Assembly (NCBI GenBank): GCA_009916335.1
Contig: SAAR01000014.1
Coordinates: 1 to 25,058 of the forward strand
DNA: 25,058 nt
Direction of reading: 5' to 3'
Origin: Erysipelotrichia bacterium
Lineage (GTDB): Bacteria; Bacillota_I; Bacilli_A; Erysipelotrichales; Erysipelotrichaceae
The position numbers were made by a program, and so were the translations under genes. Positions 23,180-25,058 of the stretch are shown here, in pieces. Numbering within the stretch: position 1 is the first letter of the stretch; every line of letters begins with the position of its first letter. The notes under the pieces are model-generated. The model saw only the letters and a program-made list of their open reading frames with translations, was not told the origin of the DNA and made no database searches.

Positions 23180-24823
23180 CTACTTTTGCGATGAACGCTC
23201 TTGATAAAGCACTTCTACTTCTTTCCCACGATGAGCTAATCCAATATAATACACTTTTCCTTGTAATCCCATATCATATTGTTTTTCCATGATCTGTTTA
23301 ATCCCTTGCTTTGCTAACTGTTTTAAATCTACTTGCCCATCTTTTGTATACTTAAACTCTAACACATAGCTAGGATATTGTTGTGTTCTACTTTTCAGTT
23401 GTAAATCACATCGCCCTAATCCTACTTCTTGATTCGATATTACTTCATGTGTCTTATGCATATACGCACATAAACCTAACATTAACATATGATAACTATT
23501 CTCATTCAATGTATCATAATAGGATACAACTTCCTTTAAAAACTGTTGATAATAAAATACAAAGTTTTGTATATCTTCCTTTTTTAATGCTGTATTTATT
23601 TTAGTGAATGTAACTATATCCGTTTTTAAATAATGCATTGTTAATTCCTTAAATGCTTCTTTTACTTCATCATTAGGAATACACACTCGATAATTTTGAT
23701 AATCATTACTTTGCATAATAGTTAAATACCCTGCATTGATTAATAATGCCCATAAGGTTAATGTGTTTTCTTCTTCAAAATAGGAAGTATCTAATTTTGC
23801 CTCTACATCGACATACCCTTTTTCAATCAATTGTTCATAATCTTGTTTAAAATTGACATCACTTGTACTCATTAAATTTTTAATCATCATATTACTTGCA
23901 GTATTCACCCAATAAGGAATCAGCTTTTGTTCTTGTGCATAATTAATAATCGACCATGGATTATACAATTCTAATCCACCTATGCGATACCCATCATACA
24001 TCGCTTTCACTTCTTCACTTAACGATAAATCATAATATTGTAATAAGATTTTTGTTTCTTCTTCATTTAACCCAAAATAATTCGCATACTTTTCCTTATC
24101 AACTCCATATACACTTAAATTATTTAAACCACTAAAGATATTCTCTTTCGCAATTCTTTGTATCCCTGTAATCATTGCTTTCTCTAAATATTCATTCCCT
24201 TTTAATGCCGTAGAAAGCAAAGTAGATAAATCTCCATGTACTCGCTCATAGAAGTTTTGATTATAGGCTTCAATAAATGGTGTATCGTATTCATCAATAA
24301 ACAGCATTACTTTTTTTCCATAGTATTCATATAAAAGCTGACATAACAAGCGAATCGATGTATTGATAGCTGTTAGATTATCCTCATCTTGCTTATTTAA
24401 ATTTTCTATTACATAATCATATCTTGGTTTATCAAATACATCTAACTCACTAATAATAAAACGATAACGACGATATTCGTTGAACAACGTTTCTTTTAAG
24501 ATTCGTATCGTACTAAAATAATCCCCTTTCACATCTTTAAAACTAAGAAAGATGACAGGATAACAATTCATGAAAGTCGCATATTCACTTTGCATAATAT
24601 GCATACCAGCAAAGATGGCTTGACTATCTTTGCTAATATCAAAAAACTCTGCCAACATTGACATATTCAATGTTTTCCCAAATCTTCTTGGTCGAGTAAT
24701 CAAACTGACTTCACTACCATCTTTCATAAAATCTTCAATGAGTAATGTTTTATCTACATAATAATAATCATTCTCAATGAGTTTACGATAGTCTTGAATT
24801 CCTGTTCCTAACGCCTTTTTCAT
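23180..24823 (-). CDS. PF09820-type AAA ATPase with C-terminal PD-(D/E)XK domain
   Basis: 547 residues. The start MKKALGTGIQDYRKLIENDYYYVDKT and RPRRFGKTLNMSM (residues 44-56, P-loop variant) with LFIDEYDTP (Walker B) are hallmarks of the AAA-ATPase_like family. The C-terminal part has CDLQL (D473) and VLEFKY (E489, K491), the PD-(D/E)XK nuclease core (DUF1703). Many near-identical copies often exist in one genome in Erysipelotrichia and Bacteroidota, and the role is unsettled; mobile or defence roles have been proposed. An extended -10 TGGTATAAT (24868-24876) and an AAGGTGGG site precede the ATG. It probably heads the unit with the next two genes. Confidence 0.9.
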   Translation of the reverse strand: MKKALGTGIQDYRKLIENDYYYVDKTLLIEDFMKDGSEVSLITRPRRFGKTLNMSMLAEFFDISKDSQAIFAGMHIMQSEYATFMNCYPVIFLSFKDVKGDYFSTIRILKETLFNEYRRYRFIISELDVFDKPRYDYVIENLNKQDEDNLTAINTSIRLLCQLLYEYYGKKVMLFIDEYDTPFIEAYNQNFYERVHGDLSTLLSTALKGNEYLEKAMITGIQRIAKENIFSGLNNLSVYGVDKEKYANYFGLNEEETKILLQYYDLSLSEEVKAMYDGYRIGGLELYNPWSIINYAQEQKLIPYWVNTASNMMIKNLMSTSDVNFKQDYEQLIEKGYVDVEAKLDTSYFEEENTLTLWALLINAGYLTIMQSNDYQNYRVCIPNDEVKEAFKELTMHYLKTDIVTFTKINTALKKEDIQNFVFYYQQFLKEVVSYYDTLNENSYHMLMLGLCAYMHKTHEVISNQEVGLGRCDLQLKSRTQQYPSYVLEFKYTKDGQVDLKQLAKQGIKQIMEKQYDMGLQGKVYYIGLAHRGKEVEVLYQERSSQK

Positions 24824-24867
24824 GCCATTCCCACCTTTCTTTGTCGATGATGTTTCTCGTTGTTTCT

Positions 24868-24876
24868 ATTATACCA
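24868..24876 (-). promoter_or_regulatory. Extended -10 promoter of the ATPase-Tim44-SPFH unit
   Basis: TGGTATAAT on the minus strand, 44 nt before the ATG at 24823. The -35 is weak, as usual for extended -10 promoters. Confidence 0.6.
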
Positions 24877-24938
24877 TGAATTAACAACAATTATTTTATG
24901 AAAAACAGATTTACTTATTCACTTCCTCATAAAAAACA

Positions 24939-24958
24939 AAAAGAGGTTTCCCTCTTTT
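24939..24958. terminator. Bidirectional terminator left of the IS element
   Basis: AAAAGAGG (24939-24946) and CCTCTTTT (24951-24958) form an 8-bp stem with a TTTC loop, with T/A runs on either side. Confidence 0.75.
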
Positions 24959-24959
24959 C

Positions 24960-25058
24960 TGATATGATCCCACTAAAGTAGACACACGAAATATATAAAC
25001 GTGTATCCTATGGAGGTGGGATTTTATTATGAGTAGAAAAGGAAAAGTATCTTATGAG
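24960..25058 (+). mobile_element. Left end of an IS3-family insertion sequence (runs off the window)
   Basis: GATCCCACTAAAGTAGACAC (24966-24985) is a terminal-repeat-like sequence of the IS3 family, where ends often read C-rich then AAAxxTAGACA. A transposase OrfA start follows 44 bp later. The exact outer end and the target duplication cannot be set because the right end is outside the window. Confidence 0.65.
25029..25058 (+). CDS. IS3-family transposase OrfA, first 10 codons (partial)
   Basis: ATG with a very strong ribosome binding site GGAGGTGGG at 25012-25020 opens MSRKGKVSYE, the typical start of an IS3-family helix-turn-helix OrfA, in which a Tyr/Glu and a KxxAV helix usually follow. 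Only 30 bases are visible, so the assignment leans on the adjacent terminal-repeat-like sequence. Confidence 0.6.
   Translation, partial: MSRKGKVSYE

Noticed and set aside
2990..24975. The string TGATCCCA near 2989, 15366 and 24965, suspected as a dispersed repeat
   Set aside because: Two copies simply encode the Trp-Asp-Gln end of unrelated proteins and one is the IS end; flanks show no further similarity.

Overview
The window is a low-GC (strongly AT-biased) Bacillota chromosome segment. A gut Erysipelotrichia-type host is my guess. It rests on overall composition, internalin-style repeats without export signals, a fused PotC-PotD transporter gene and a PF09820-type ATPase; no ribosomal RNA, tRNA or core marker gene is present to confirm it. 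Nearly every gene is on the minus strand. The exceptions are the repressor at 14260-14706 and a transposase start at the right edge.

Left flank (1-2623): a cyclic-di-GMP class I riboswitch with its own terminator points out of the window. It is followed by a small YjzC-like gene, a long cytoplasmic leucine-rich-repeat protein and a YcxB-like membrane protein whose promoter sits almost on its start codon.

Scar zone (about 2624-3990): a 43-codon gene with a strong terminator, a near-perfect 39-nt palindrome, the C-terminal remnant of an AlbA_2/RecG-like protein with a 12-bp tandem repeat, and the first codons of a DUF4238-like gene.

Mobile element (about 3.7-14.8 kb): an integrative mobilizable element. 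Its right part holds a tyrosine integrase, an excisionase-like regulator, a divergent repressor with three operator-like dyads, a ribbon-helix-helix protein, a candidate oriT, MobC, a Pfam Relaxase-type MobP nuclease and a TnpV protein. Its cargo looks like anti-phage defence: a PD-(D/E)XK-like protein, AbiH (read from a coupled leader peptide), a GIY-YIG nuclease fused to TPRs, a PIN-like protein, an HNH protein, a membrane-anchored coiled-coil protein with a cysteine cluster, and a nitroreductase. Paired TATTGTCA repeats at both ends are candidate integrase arm sites. The exact att cores are not certain.

Right flank (14.8-25.06 kb): a phage head-protein scrap, a C_GCAxxG_C_C protein, and a polyamine operon (cupin regulator, PotA, PotB, PotC-PotD fusion). 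The PotA ATPase carries two tandem Ig-like modules inserted into its C-terminal region, which is the most unusual protein architecture here. Then come an SPFH/zinc-ribbon protein, a Tim44-like zinc-ribbon membrane protein and a PF09820 ATPase/nuclease, and the left end of an IS3-family element at the edge.

The best candidates for something new are the nuclease-rich cargo with its AbiH leader peptide, the GIY-YIG-TPR fusion, and the Ig-bearing PotA.
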